A stretch of DNA of 64,000 bases from Corbicula japonica (GCA_038501625.1 JAZAYU010000034.1:3003102-3067101); one strand, 5' to 3'. Positions 22,111 through 34,679 are shown, numbered from the stretch's first letter. Program-made: numbers and translations. Notes: a model not told the origin generated them from the sequence alone.

Positions 22111-23851
22111 CCTTTACGTCTCAAGCAGTGACGATCAAAACTGTGGTGGAAATCGCACCGCTTTAAACTCCCATTTTTTCACTGCCATTTGAAAATTTCA
22201 GCACTGCTATGTTCATTTGTTGTTATAAAACATAAAAAGTCTCTAAAGTATCAATAAAATAAAAATATTCCACAAATATCAGTTATGACTTTTAGCGGTG
22301 TAATATAAAAACTGTTCACATGTGAGCAGGTTTATTAAGTTGTTTTTTTTTCATAATGAACGAACAAGTTTCTTAAAAAGTATAACATATATTGATTCTA
22401 ATTAGAATTAGCTTTTCAGGTATGTAATTTTTTTAAAGATATATATGGTTTAAAAACTTTTTGAAGCCGTCAAAAGTTGCGACAAAGATTCTTATCGCTG
22501 GCGTATTGACATAGAAGGAAAGTTTTCCGCATTGATTTGAATAGTAACTAGGTTGTGCGCGAAGGGCGACCATCGTATATACAGAAAAGCCCTTGTTGCG
22601 CACAACTAGTTGGGCTAGTCACTGAGGGTGACACACTGGTATTTGCCCACATCGGCATTATACATTTTCATTACTGCCCATGGACAGGCGCAATCAAACC
22701 GAGTGTGCAATATTTTCATTTTTGTTGTGTTTAGTGGCTATAAAAGATCACAGTTCATCAATTACACTTGTTCAACTATATTTGTTTAACCCCCTTACAA
22801 ATGAGTTAAGCCTGAAATTTTATGTTGCTTGAACTTACCCGTGTGGTTGTGCTGTAAAAAGTTTCCCCGTACATTCAAACAATGTAGTTATCAATTACGT
22901 CAATTGGAGGTCGTTAAGTACGTTTCTAATGTCTGTTAATACTTCCCCTAAACTACCTCTGTTTCACTATTTCGACCTCTCTTTTATGGATGGTTTCAAT
23001 ATCCAAGTCAGTATAATATAGCTTTGATTAGTGTTAAATCACCACAAGGGTATACACTTACCAATGTTCTAACTACAGCAATCATAAAATTTTATTTTCT
23101 CGGCATAGAATCGGAGTACACGCTTCCAGGTTAAACCATAATAAGATACATGATTTTTAATCTTGTTTTTGAAATTGCCACTGACATCCTCTTGTGCTTT
23201 TATAAACGAAGAACATTTAATCGAGGTAAGGAGCGCAGTCAAAAGTCACACAATCAACCGTGCTTTTGAAAAAAAAGATTATACAGAAACCGGCTAAATT
23301 GCATAGGGAGTAATATACACTTCCATTACTGCCAAAGAACAGACTCATTTAAACCGAGCAATATTTTCATTTTGTCGTGTAAGGTGACTTTCAAAGTTCC
23401 CCTTTTATCTATTTTAATATCACAGTAGCGTTGTTATGTCCTCTTACATTAGGACATGATACAACTTACAGTATAAACTGAATCTTATATCACTTTCCCT
23501 ATTTTATTGGGAAAAAGCATCGGTAAGCTCAAAATAAAAGGCTTCTGACTTAATATTCTACAGCACTCAGTATGGTTGGTAATTAGCATATCTACAGTTG
23601 ATTGCTTTAAGATACACATGTAACATACTTGTTATGTTGCATTTAGACGGTGCCAAGTGTTATCTTGCTAACTTCAAATACTCTGGCCTCCTACAGGTTA
23701 TTAATTAAGTACCGACATTTTTTGCACGACAGTTTTGTAGTTCTCTACTTTACAATATCGTATTGCTATCAACATTGTAGAATTGTCTGTTGGGAGCAAC
23801 GTTTGTCAACCAAGAGCATGTACATGCTTGTTGCTGAGGATCTGGACTGAA
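22111..23851. other. No gene seen; two dispersed repeat fragments
   Basis: 22663-22735 and 23318-23385 share CATTACTGCC ... ACAG..C.CA.T..AACCGAG and CAATATTTTCATTTT, as does 58005-58075. 22838-22930 is an inverted copy of the 1470-1815 repeat. The rest is AT-rich. Confidence 0.45.
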
Positions 23852-23983
23852 CGTTATAAAGCTGAGATTGGAAACCAGTCTCAAATCTCAAGGATCTGAT
23901 TGGCTGAAATGGCGGCTGGTCGCCATTTCAGCCAATCAGATGCTTGAGATTTGAGCCTGGTTTCCAATCTCAGCTTTATAACC
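23852..23983. mobile_element. Hairpin MITE copy 9
   Basis: Complete palindrome: GTTATAAAGCTGAGATTGG ... CCAATCTCAGCTTTATAACC, with a GATTGGCTGAAATGGCGGC core. Confidence 0.88.
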
Positions 23984-25992
23984 TTGGACACAGGCGGGTC
24001 AAGAATGATTTTCGCGCACCAAAGAAGCTGGTTTCAACCCCGAGTAACAAATATTATTTGCTACTGACCATTTCAATGCAGTATTTCTCGTGGTTTCTTT
24101 TTTTTTTGGAAGTAATTGTAATAAAATGTTTGCTCTCTCTTACTGTCTACTATTTGGCTGTGTAGGGAGGTTGTTTTCTTCGTGGAGTTTTCCTGATATG
24201 CTTAGTTTATAGTTTTACATTTTGTCAATGTTTAATACTGGGGTGGTTTTATATTCTCAAGCAACACTTAAAATTGTATACATTAAACAGACTGGTCGCG
24301 TTTCTGTCTTGCCTCTGACAATGATCATTAAAGGAAATGTTTAAAAGGATGAATCGAAAGATCCCTCTAGTCTAACCAGATCTAGTCTAAAATGCAACTG
24401 TAGTTAAATCATGCTTTCACATCTGAGTATTTCTAAACACATTGATGTTACGTTTTAATTTAAAAAAACCGCAACGCCAATGTTTCAAATTACGTATTCA
24501 TATAAATTACTAGACAGTTTACAGCGCTATGCATGTTTGGTGATCGAATCCGGGGCTCTACAGTTAAACGATTAGAATATTTCTTTGATTGCAAGACTGT
24601 AGCAATTTAAGATTTAGGTGAACTTTTGAGGCTCGACTATTATCTTTAATTCGTGAAGTCGTGATTTTATTTATGAAAGGGGTAGATTCACGAATGCTCA
24701 AAATTGGCCTAAAATTATCTCAGATTTTCAAATTGCATTTACATCACTAAAAGTGTGCTTTTTATAATCTATAATGGTTGTTTTCTTGAAAGATAAAAAG
24801 TGAAGACGAACCCATAAACCAAAATAAAAAATTATGTATGTTAAATGTGTCTGAAATTTGAAAATGTTTACCAAAATGCAATTTTTTGTTAAATTTTCGT
24901 CATATTTTGGTGATTTTCATATTGGGCACAGGCTTCGACCAAACTAATTTAAAGAATTTTCTTTGTATAAATGTGTGCTGAAATCATGGTCAAAATTTGA
25001 TTTTGGTCGAGAAGTGTGCCCTTATCGAAATCCTCTAAAATATGCTGTGAAAATGGACAAAAATATGAATTTTTGCACATTTTCCTCATGTTTAGCAATT
25101 TTGATGGCCCCTTGTCAAACTCCTTTAGGAGTAATCAATATAAAATTTTAAGATATGAAAAGTATAACCATTTATGTATTCAAAGGCATTAAAATTTAAG
25201 ATATGTAACAAAATTTAAAATTTGACATATTTTCAGGCCAATATTAGGCCTTCCTGAACCTACTCCTTTCCGAATAAGTAATCGCGTTCTTCTCCACTTC
25301 TACCAACCTTGACGTAAGCCATTTTACATAACTGCACCTTTTGCTTGAACCAATGTTATATGTGTGTTGATGTTAGTTAGAGTTAGTACACAAAATTTGA
25401 TTCCAAGAAAACCTGGCTGGACAAGAGTTTTTGTGTGGTAGAACGTGATTTAAAAGCGGTTAATTTATTTAGTATCTGGATAATCCAAGGCAGCACTTCA
25501 ACCTAATTTTATAATTTGTTTAGGTTCAAAATAGAAACCAGTTAAGCCTCACTTCCCTCTTTGAACTGACTACGTTTTGCATGAACAGATTTTAACTTAA
25601 CTAGGTATTCCTATGTTCTTTAACAAGGAAGTAGAGATATCCACACTTTCAGATACTTTTTCTTTGTAATCCTAGTCAGTATAGAAATAGGTTTACAAAG
25701 AATATGTTAACACGTATATATTTATTAAAGTAATAATTTAAACATAGCTTTATAATAAATTAATACACAATGACAGTTTTTTCTTATGTCACTTTCAAGT
25801 ACTTGAACAGATGTATGATCAAGACATTTTAAAATTCTATATTAAACCTGTCTAACAAAACATTCAGAAAATAAGATAATATTGTTTACAAATAGTCTAT
25901 AAATCTTTCTTAACCTCTTTCGATTATTATCTATGAGAAGCCTATTCTTATATTCTATTCATATGTTTTTCTTGAATTAGTGAGTTAGTTAA
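23984..25992. other. No gene seen
   Basis: AT-rich, stop-rich sequence downstream of the CUB/LDLa gene. No repeat family of this window recurs except a GGGAGG-TGTTTTCTT-GATATGC fragment near 24165-24205, also at 54815-54865. Confidence 0.4.
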
Positions 25993-25998
25993 TTTATT
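25993..25998 (-). terminator. Candidate poly(A) signal of the CUB/LDLa gene
   Basis: AATAAA on the minus strand, 168 bases downstream of the stop codon at 26166. Position is the only support. Confidence 0.4.
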
Positions 25999-26165
25999 AA
26001 CAACGATAAAATGATTTATGCGTCGAAGAAATAGAAAGAGTAAATAAAATTTACACCATTTTAAGATATGTCTCTAGCTTAGAAAGAGATGGGGACTGGT
26101 CCATTATGCATGGTTCAAGTGTTATTGTTGTTGGAGTAGTTGTTTTTTTTTTCATTTGACTCAGT

Positions 26166-29100
26166 TTAGAGACTTTCATATCCACAGATACCACAACAGC
26201 ATTTACATATTACTATTGCGATAATGATACCGACGACGACGACACAGCCAATGACGATACCGACAATAGCAGCCACGGTTAAAATAACTCTAGCAGCAGC
26301 GCAGTTTTTCTCATCGCTGTTGTCTCCGCAGTTATTGTACGAGTCACACAACATGTTCGTTGTCACACAGTTTCCGTTGCTGCATTTGAATTCGTCGCTT
26401 CTGCAAGTGCCTGGAAAACATTGGGCAATAGATATATTAGTACAGCAAGGGTTTATTGTTTCCTTTGCTTGTTTTTTTCCTAATTGATCCAGAATATGAT
26501 ATTTAAGAGATACACATTTTATTTCATAATAATGCTTGGTTGACGTCATTTTTATAATACATGTACAACTGACAGGTTCATCTGTCACCTGATGATATAT
26601 TTTGATATTTAACTGCACTAAAATATTAATATTTTTAATATTTTTCATCACGATTTTTAAAGTTCTTGCACCAAACATGCGTCTGAACAAGCCTAAGTGG
26701 GTTAATGTACTGAATGGAAAGAACAACATCAACAAGTAAATATTTTAATACCTTTTAATTGATAAACATGTAATTTTGATTAATAAAGTCATGGTTTAGG
26801 CAGTTACGAAAACGTTAAAGTGTTATCTGCCTTTCTGGACACCCTGTATGTTCAATGAGGACAACAATGTAGCTGAACATTTAGTCATTGCCCAAGGTTA
26901 TAAAACTGAGCATGGAAACCAGTCTAAAATCTCAAGCATCTGAATGGCTGAAATGGCGACCAGTTTTATAACCTTCAGCCCATGTTATTCGGATTGTTGT
27001 AAAATAATTTCAGCTTTTTTTAAAGCTAGATGCCCTATTTCAAGTATTTTCCACTGTCTCTTAAGAGCCCGGTAAAATCTCCAGTGGCTATGGCAGACAA
27101 CATAATGCTGTGTATTTCTTATCGCAAAAGCCGTCTAGCTATAGCTTTAGGCACAAAGGTAACTTACATATGCAGTTGGCATTGGATGCAATACTAGCCA
27201 TTCTAGAACGGTTATGTTAAATAACCTTTAGCAGTAGAAGCAGTCAGACAAAATTGGACCTTGTATGCAAGAAACGAACGCGTTTTGTGCTCTTTTTTAG
27301 TCTCTACTTCAGGCTGTGTCTTCTGGATGTGGCAATTGCTGATATCCATAATTCACTTTTACAACCAAATACGCCTTCTACAAGATAAATGTTATATTCA
27401 AACATACCAGTGTGGAAAGGGGTGATGACTGCCTCGAAATACTGCGGTTGTCCCGGCTGGACATTGAAGGTCTGGTACCGAAGTGTGACAATGTTTGTTC
27501 TCGTTTCATACGACTGTCTACCTGTCCTGCTTCCGCATAAACCGTTTGGGTCTGCAAACATAAAAACTACACTGTTTGTTATAACGAAACCCCAATTTAT
27601 ACATTTTGACTGAAAGGTTGTGTACTAATCACTTTTAATTAGTCATGTTTATATTATATTACAATTTTATAAAATGTGTGTCTATTCATAAAGGCACGCT
27701 CAAGTTTTGAATAAAACATTTATTTATATAGATAATACATGAATTAATTGTACAGAACATAAAATAACAGATCGAATAAAAAAATCTTCATTTAATAACT
27801 GTATCTTTTTTTTTCAAAAGTTAACTGAACGAATCTCATATTTTGATGTGTGGAGAGACTGTGTTTTCTGAATGTGGCTATTCCTAATACGCCTTTTTCG
27901 CTTTCATAAAATTTTGAGGCACGCCACGGGAAAAGGTACCTTCGGTCATTTTTTGTGTCATTTTTTGTTACTATATTTAGAAAGAACTTTCAGAAAGAAC
28001 AGTGATTTTGTTACACATTTTGACAATAAAATGATATTTTTACCGCGAATTGCATAATAATTAATGCAATCTGTTCATCTTTATGACGTCGTTTCAATGA
28101 TTGACGTCAACTACCCGAAGGTACCTTTTCCCGTGGCGTGCATCAAATTATCTTTCAGACATTGTATCGTACTTACCGCTGATCATGTCTGTTGTTGATT
28201 CGCCATTGAACAGGTCCAATCTGGACGCCAGACAGAAGCCACCGGTCTGACCAGAAAGGGACATGGACTTGAAGGTGACAACAAATCTAGAGTTCGGAAA
28301 GGCTCTCTCCTCTACAGCAACGGTGCACGTGGTAGTTGGTGGAGGATATCTGGTATCCCAGGGAGACATGATGATAGCGTCCCGATTAATGCGTATTAGT
28401 TTCTTACTGCACAACTTATTCATGTATTCTGAATATTTAAATGATACTTTAAAATTAACTCGATTGCTTTAAGAATGTTAATATTTTGATAAACATATTT
28501 CAATGTATTTATGTATTCTGAACATTAAAAAAAGAAACTTTAAATTGAACTCGATTGCTTTAAGAATGTTAATATTTTGGATTATATAATGCCACACATT
28601 TCAAAGTATTCGTGTATTCTGAATATTAAAAAAGAAACTTTAATTTACCTCGATTGCTTAAAGAAAGTCAATACTTGAATTAACACATTTCTTACATTCA
28701 AATTATAAAGATGAAAAGGAACTTTGAAAGCCACTGAACACGACGAATATCAAACTATTGGAGGCTCGGTTTCTGTGAGCCTATTCATGAGTACCAATGG
28801 GAGTGCATATTACTGTTCGCGCCGCCTAGCCCCGAGTTCAGCACAACACATTACGTGAATTTCACTGATATTAGTATCGTGCTTAACGGCCTTCAAAGGA
28901 CTTGGTAATTAATAACAGCACTGACTGAATGTACGGTGAGACTTTTTACGCCCGCCACGTGGCACATTAACAACGCTAGTTTGATAATTTAAAAGATGAA
29001 AAAAAGAACTTTTCAAGTCTGATTGTCATATTATCCCTCGCTTGTGGCTCTGTTACCTTTTCTATGCTGTACTGTAAAAATGGAATAACAACCAGATGCA

Positions 29101-29586
29101 GAAAATGATCAGTCTTGTTATTTCCACGGACAAAATAGTGTTACTAAATACAAAATACTTAATTGTTAAGTTAATGATTAGGCGTGCAGCTATTTGGTTG
29201 ATATTGCTCATATTTTGCATTGAAATTCGCAAATATTTATTCTTGCCAATTACAATTACTTTTCCACGTTCGCGATTTTTTTAAAGCGTTTAAGTGTGAA
29301 TTGCAAATTGAGGATACGGAGTTAATCTCCACCATTTGCACATTATTTGTTACTTGTTGCCAATTTCCGTAATAAGGGATTTCCTAAAGCCTTGTTAGTC
29401 ATTTTCCATCTGTTGCGTTTCAATAGCTTAAAAGAGTAATATACCTTGAGTAGGTGTCAATCCAAGAGTATCATTCGTGATATTATTTCCTGTAGCATTG
29501 GTATTCAATGGTTCCACGGCCAGGAGCGCCACTAATTTCCATTTACATACAAATATGAAAGCCAAGCATGAAATTATTTTTTCCAT
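26166..29586 (-). CDS. Small CUB-LDLa single-pass membrane protein (4 exons)
   Basis: Minus-strand exons: 29445-29586, 28177-28428, 27408-27551, 26166-26410. All junctions are AG/GT and all introns are phase 1, as usual for extracellular modules. The product is 260 residues. Residues 1-23 form a signal peptide (MEKIISCLAFIFVCKWKLVA). A short linker has three N-glycosylation sequons (N30, N35, N38). The CUB domain, about 54-179, has four cysteines (54, 82, 113, 137) and the motifs IIMSPWDTRYPPPTTTC and RLDLFNG. The LDL-receptor class A repeat, 182-216, has six cysteines and the calcium-binding end DNSDE. The transmembrane helix is about 221-247. The 13-residue tail CKCCCGICGYESL is likely palmitoylated. 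CUB plus LDLa occurs in NETO/LRP12-like co-receptors, but this protein is much smaller and its partner is unknown. No orthologue name is assigned. Confidence 0.85.
26897..26973. mobile_element. Hairpin MITE copy 10, right half deleted
   Basis: GGTTATAAAACTGAGCATGG left arm intact; the right arm is reduced to CAGTTTTATAACC. In the intron before the LDLa exon. Confidence 0.8.
27907..28152. mobile_element. Inverted-terminal-repeat element, ~246 bp
   Basis: GGCACGCCACGGGAAAAGG (27918 on) and its inverse (to 28141) form ~28-bp near-perfect ends containing GGTACCTTCGG. Weaker inverted similarity (AAATTTTGA / TCAAATT) extends outward. No coding. It lies in the intron splitting the CUB domain, 24 bases from exon 2. 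Confidence 0.7.
28866..28975 (+). repeat. Copy of the 1470-1815 dispersed repeat
   Basis: AACAGCACTGACTGAATGTA, GTGAGACTTTTTACGC and CACGTGGCACA in the same order as at 1745-1805. In the first intron of the CUB/LDLa gene. Confidence 0.6.
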
Positions 29587-29731
29587 AATGTCCAACACAA
29601 AGCTAAAGACCCTCAATTTTATTGGAAAAGGATGTTATAGTCACTTAAACAACAACCCGGAAACAGGATAACATGTAAGATTTTTCAGGATATAAACAAT
29701 CGGAAATTTTACATAGATTATTTATGCTGAG

Positions 29732-29861
29732 CAACAAAACTAAGCATGGAAACCAGTCTCAAATCTCAAGCATCTGATTGGCTGAAATGGCGACCAGTCG
29801 CCATTTCAGCCAATCAGATGCTTGAGATTTGAGACTGGTTTCCAATCTCGGCTTTATAACC
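29732..29861. mobile_element. Hairpin MITE copy 11
   Basis: Left tip slightly drifted (CAACAAAACTAAGCATGG). Full core and right arm ending GGCTTTATAACC. Confidence 0.85.
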
Positions 29862-30087
29862 TTCAGCCCACCGCGAAATAAATTGAGATAAAGGCTTATC
29901 GTATGTTACCTAATAAAGATCGAATTCGACTATATGTTGCTGTTTTTTCAAGTTCAGGGTTTAGATCCGACAACATCAATTAAACCAACAATAGAGGCCA
30001 AAAAAAAAACTACTGTGCTTTTCACTTCCCATGACGTATTTCCAACGTAAATATTTTATTTTTATATAAAAGAAAAAAAACACTCAC

Positions 30088-30118
30088 CAGTGCAAGAAGT
30101 CCACCTTTGTGCCTTCAT
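30088..30118 (-). CDS. Possible alternative first exon of the CUB/LDLa gene
   Basis: ATG at 30118 gives MKAQRWTSCT and then a strong donor G|GTGAGTG at 30088/30087, phase 1. Spliced to an acceptor inside the main first exon (AAATTAG at 29532-29533, exon from 29531), it continues in frame as VALLAVEPLNT. This replaces the signal peptide core with a shorter one (CTVALLAV). Frame agreement and donor strength are the evidence. No transcript was available. Confidence 0.35.
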
Positions 30119-31262
30119 TTTCTGTAGTATAGAAGTTGGAAGATGCCACATCTCTGGGCGCCGCAAGATTCCTTACACGAAATTGTGACGCCAGAGCATA
30201 TAACTCGACAAAGTAATTGTGAAATATAACCCGTTTTTTAAAATTATTTTCTCACAGGCAAAACAGAATGTTGCCTGTAGTAACGAAACGATTTTAGCAC
30301 TGATTTAAGAGTCTTTGATTGATATAAGTAAGAGATACTAAAATGATGAGAAACACAATTTTAAAGAACTACTTAACGACGGATTAAACACAAATGTATG
30401 TTTATTGATAATAAATAAAATAGCTTATAATATATAAAACGGGAACTTCGAAAAAAGTGAAATGTGTATATCAAGGAATAGCCAAATCCATAAGACACAG
30501 TCTCCGCACAGAGCCAACAAAGAGGAGAGGAAATAGAAAGCATAAAACAGCTAAGACCAAAAAGGAAATATAGTGCAAAAACGGTTTGTTTGGCCCTTTT
30601 CGTGGGCAGCAATGGAAATGAATGTTAATGACAAGGCCGCATAGCCATTGAGCGCAATTCAGCTGTATGTTAAGAGCTTGATTTCCCAAACATTGGTGTG
30701 TCCTAAACAAGAAAACAACTAGGGGAACGGAGCAAAATACAATTCACACAGGGGATCTGAGAGTAAAAATCCATAGTATAACAAAGATGACAAAAGACAT
30801 ACATTTTATTGACCCCCCTATCTGAATTGATCGCAACTAAGAGAAGCAAGCTTCGAGTTCTTATGAAGGGGAATGTGTAACACTATTCATACTTTGTCCA
30901 AAGCTTACCGGCGGTCGCATCGCATTAACAATGTAACGTACATTGAGTTCCGCGTTACAGCTTCACGTAAGATGTATTATCAAAGGACTAGTATTAACAA
31001 TGATCTCGAAAATTGATCAAAAAGAATATTTGTTGCTAAAAGGTTACTAACCAGGTTGAATACATTAAATTAATAATGATTGGAAACGGATTGTAAAAAG
31101 TTCCAATATTAAGAAAAATCTCTGTTAAATGCTTTTCAGTAAAGTTCTTAAGACACAGTGATCACAGTCAAAGTTTTGAAACTGTAGATTATCATTATTA
31201 TATAATTTTACTACTTCCTCTCGTTGGGAGTAGATGAAAAGGAAACATTGAAGGCCTACGAA
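30119..31262. other. No gene seen
   Basis: A segment around 30690-30790 (CCTAAACAAGAAAACAAC ... AGGGGATCTGAGAGTA) resembles 62845-62910, so it is probably a dispersed repeat. Overlapping minus-strand frames at 30373-30710 give no known protein. Confidence 0.35.
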
Positions 31263-31270
31263 CATGACAG

Positions 31271-32573
31271 CAGACATGGGGCGAATTATTTTCAAAAGTA
31301 ATGCATTAAATTATCATTATTTGCCAAATTTGTGCATTAAATTAAATTAGCATTACTGTATTTTTTTTAAAGTAATGCATTAAATTAGCATTTTTCAAAA
31401 AGTAATGCATTAAATTAAGCATTATTTTATTAGCATGTGAACTCGCAATAAATACTTCAGTCAACTGTCAATATATAAAAAAGTTATTTTCTTCCACACA
31501 AAACACAACACAAGTTTAATAATATACAAAGTGTCAATATGAAAGTGTTAAGATCTAAAATGACACCTCAAGGGCTTGAAACAAAACTAGTCTAAGTAGA
31601 TATGAATTCATACAGTACAGGTTTAGCTTTTTACACACTTTAGTTATTCTCAATTTATTGCTGTTTTTCACACTTCTGGGAAGTCATATTGACCAAGGAC
31701 ATAACTGGAAACTAATCTAATTAAATTATTATGTCACTTGCATCTGCATTACATGCTGATTTTCCTGAAATCTGTCACAGACTCTATAATTTATATACAC
31801 TGAATCAGTAAGTGTAATAAATTTAAGAAAAATATAACATCATGTGAGTGTGTGTAGTTTGGTGAAAGTTATAGTTGATTTTGATGCTGTCTTTTAAAAA
31901 AATATTTTTGGTATTTTGCACTGTACTTCTAATTCCTATCAGTAGTATTTTTAGAAATATTCAGAAGTGTTTGAAAATTGGTGGGAAATTATCTATTTCC
32001 AATGAATGTGTACATTGAAATGATTCATTTGTACTGTAATTGTTGAAAGAGCTTAATCTATTGATTTTTTTAATTAGTAAATTGAGCGTTTTCTTCCCAC
32101 AACTCAGCTAAAGAACTCCTGGCCTAATATAAAAAGTGTTCAAACTTTACAACATTCTGATGCAAATGCTTTACTCTATAGTCTGTACCTTGTTGTTACT
32201 ACGAACTACTACTTAACAGGTTTATTCATATTTTTCTTTTGCTATTATGCTATTAATTTGATATGTAATAATAATTATAAAATAATAACATATTTAATCT
32301 TTAGAGCATTTTAATATTAAACAAGTCACTATTAACATATATTTTCATATTAAATAAATCGATTTATAGTGAAAAAATCCAATAGGAAACAAAATTCAAT
32401 TAATGCTCAATAATGCTAAGCATTACAGCATTACAGCATTTTGGCATAGGTAATGCATTAAATTACATTAAAATAATGCTAGATTTGTTGCATTAATCAT
32501 TACCTTGCATTATTGGGAAAAAGTAATGCATTATTAATGCATTAGCATTAAAATTTAATTCGCCCCATGTCTG
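31271..32573. mobile_element. hAT-superfamily non-autonomous transposon (1303 bp)
   Basis: 18-bp terminal inverted repeats CAGACATGGGGCGAATTA, flanked by a perfect 8-bp target duplication CATGACAG (31263-31270 and 32574-32581), the hAT hallmark. Subterminal regions at both ends are dense in AATGCATTAAATTA motifs, probably transposase-binding repeats. The AT-rich interior has no long frame and no transposase remnant was recognised, so it depends on an autonomous relative. The intact duplication argues for fairly recent insertion. Confidence 0.88.
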
Positions 32574-32670
32574 CATGACAGATACAGTGTGTGAGTAACA
32601 TTATTAATTATGTATATAATGTTATGATACCGTAAACCAACAAGCCTGAGCAGCAGAAATCAGGGCTGAA

Positions 32671-32780
32671 GGTTATAAAGCTGAAATCGGAAACCAGTCT
32701 CAAATCGCAAGGATCTGATTGGCTGAAATGGCGACTGGTCAGATGCTTGATATTTGGTTTCCATGCTCAGTTTTATAACC
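32671..32780. mobile_element. Hairpin MITE copy 12, right arm shortened
   Basis: GGTTATAAAGCTGAAATCGG left; the right half lacks GCCATTTCAGCCAATC but ends CTCAGTTTTATAACC. Confidence 0.82.
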
Positions 32781-32811
32781 TTGGGCACGGAAACTGTGAA
32801 TTTCAAATTGT

Positions 32812-32991
32812 GTACGATGCATATGAAATAATGATAGCACAGGGGCCCAAGACCAATAAACTAATTCAGGAGACCAGTCTCAAATATGAAGCATCTGATT
32901 CAATCAGATGCTTGAGATTTGAGACTGGTCTACTGATTTAGCTTTTATGATCTTGGGCCCATGTGCTATCATTATTTCATATGTATCGTAC
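32812..32991. repeat. Hairpin MITE copy 13 inside a longer palindrome
   Basis: The MITE proper is about 32848-32954 (core deleted). Outside it the flanks are also inverted copies: GTACGATGCATATGAAATAA and TGATAGCACA on the left mirror TGTGCTATCA and TTATTTCATATGTATCGTAC on the right. The palindrome is therefore about 180 bp. Confidence 0.8.
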
Positions 32992-33670
32992 ATGTATTAT
33001 GTTTATGATCTTGGGCTCTGGATGGTTTTGATAAAATTATTTATTATTTGGTTGCGAAATTATTGAATTAATAATATAGCTTAATATTTGGTATACGAAC
33101 CACCGCGTTTCTTAAGCTGTTTATTGTGTTCGCGAGTAGTATAACCGCTCGTATACATTATATTCCCAAGTCACTCGATGAATATTTGGTATTTCACGTT
33201 ATATTTCTATATCTGTGTTTAGTTTTAGAAGCAGGTTCTAATTTTACAAAGACTTCAGAACTGAAACTGGTGGATTCTAAAGATATAACCAAACCAGATA
33301 ATCGTTATTAAAACTGAATGAACTTTGGCCTTTACAAGTACTCGCGTATCATTTCTTCTGCAACTTTTCAGTTAAATGATCGAAACTAGGATTTTAGAAA
33401 CGTATAGAAAGATCAATTACAAAACTGGCTAATTACATTACAAACTGAATTGCGATCTGTCAATATGCCATTGTTTGTTATCAATTCGAAAAGGCCACGG
33501 GTTTTCATTTTGGATATTTTTACCTCATTTTGGGTGCGTAGTTAATGTTAGTGGGGGAGTGCGTTTAGTTTTGTTCTTTATTCAAATAGAACAGTTTATT
33601 TTACTGTTCGTTTTGAGTCACTAGTGCAGAATGATTAACGTCCAATGAATCTATGAATATGAATATAAAA
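32992..33670. other. No gene seen
   Basis: AT-rich sequence. A 61-codon plus-strand frame at 33126-33311 has no recognisable pattern. Confidence 0.4.
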
Positions 33671-33671
33671 T

Positions 33672-33908
33672 AACCCTTTCCTCCCTAGATACACCTTTAT
33701 TGCGTGGGCGAACAGTTTAGATCCAGATCAGCCGGCACATCCGTGCCGTCTGATCAGGATCTAAACTGTTCGATTTTTACTCATTAGGTTATTTCTGACC
33801 AAAAATGCGATCAGTATAGATCCTGATCAGACGGCACGGATGTGCCGGCTGATCTGGATCTACACTGGTGGCACATGAGTAAAAATGCGTATGTATGGAG
33901 GAAAGGGT
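33672..33908. repeat. GATCAG-type palindromic repeat, copy 11
   Basis: One of the most intact copies: AACCCTTTCCTCCCTAGATA ... GTATGGAGGAAAGGGTA, with inner arms AGATCCAGATCAGCCGGCAC and GTGCCGGCTGATCTGGATCT. Confidence 0.85.
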
Positions 33909-34099
33909 ATCATGACAAGCCGCAAGCAGACAACACAGCATTACCCCAAAAAGCCAACTAGTGTAGACAAGTACAAGTACAGAGCATAAGTTAATCAATT
34001 GAACATTTCTAGAAATATGACATTAAACATGATCGACAAACTAAGCTAAGCGTCAAGAGGCAATTTGGCATCAACAGATAACATTCACAAAATACTTAA

Positions 34100-34600
34100 C
34101 AAAAAATCTAAGTCAAAAAGGGCCATAACTCTTGCAAAACATAGTCAGGGGTTATGAAACTTGACCTGATAATTGGTACTGTGATGTCAAACAATTATGT
34201 AAAGTTTCAAAGCTATACCTTGAATGGTAACTGATAAAAACACAACTTTCACAAAAAAATTAACAAAATTTCTAAGTAAAAAAGGGGCATAACTTTGTCA
34301 AAATACAGTCAGGGATTATGAAACTTGTCCTCATAATTGGTATTGAGATGTCAGATAACTATTATAGTTTCAAAGTTGTACCTTGAACGGTTACTGAGAA
34401 AAACACAACTTTCACAAAAAACTTCACAAAATTTCTAAGTGAAAAAGGGGAATAACTTTGTCAAAATACAGTCAGGAATTATGAAACTTGTCCTGATAAT
34501 TGGTATTGATATGTCAGACAACTATGTTAAGTTTCAAAGTTGTACCTTAAACGGTTACTGAGAAAAACACAACTTTCTTAAAAAAAACTTCACAAAATGT
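34100..34600. repeat. Tandem array, ~162-bp unit, 3 copies
   Basis: Units contain AAAAAGGGGCATAACTTTGT, CAAAATACAGTCAGGGATTA, TGAAACTTGTCCTGATAATT and GAGAAAAACACAACTTTCAC. The third ends at a CCCG microsatellite. Confidence 0.8.
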
Positions 34601-34603
34601 TGA

Positions 34604-34632
34604 CGCCCGCCCGCCCGCCCGCCCGCCCGCCC
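34604..34632. repeat. (CCCG)n microsatellite
   Basis: About seven CCCG units; source of the Gly-Arg-rich reading on the minus strand. Confidence 0.9.
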
Positions 34633-34679
34633 AACGACATACCCCAATCTAATAACCAGGATTTTTCTAAAGAAAACCT

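Noticed and set aside
24540..24575. B-box-like GATCGAATCCGG
   Set aside because: No A-box or tRNA fold around it.
26224..26487. Plus-strand 87-codon frame
   Set aside because: Antisense shadow of the LDLa/transmembrane exon.
28501..28680. Three similar segments (TATTCTGAA-ATTAAAA ... CTCGATTGCTTTAAGAA) next to CUB exon 2
   Set aside because: A local degenerate tandem duplication of the exon 2 acceptor region in the intron. Only the copy adjoining 28428 leads into an open CUB frame, so the others are not called exons.
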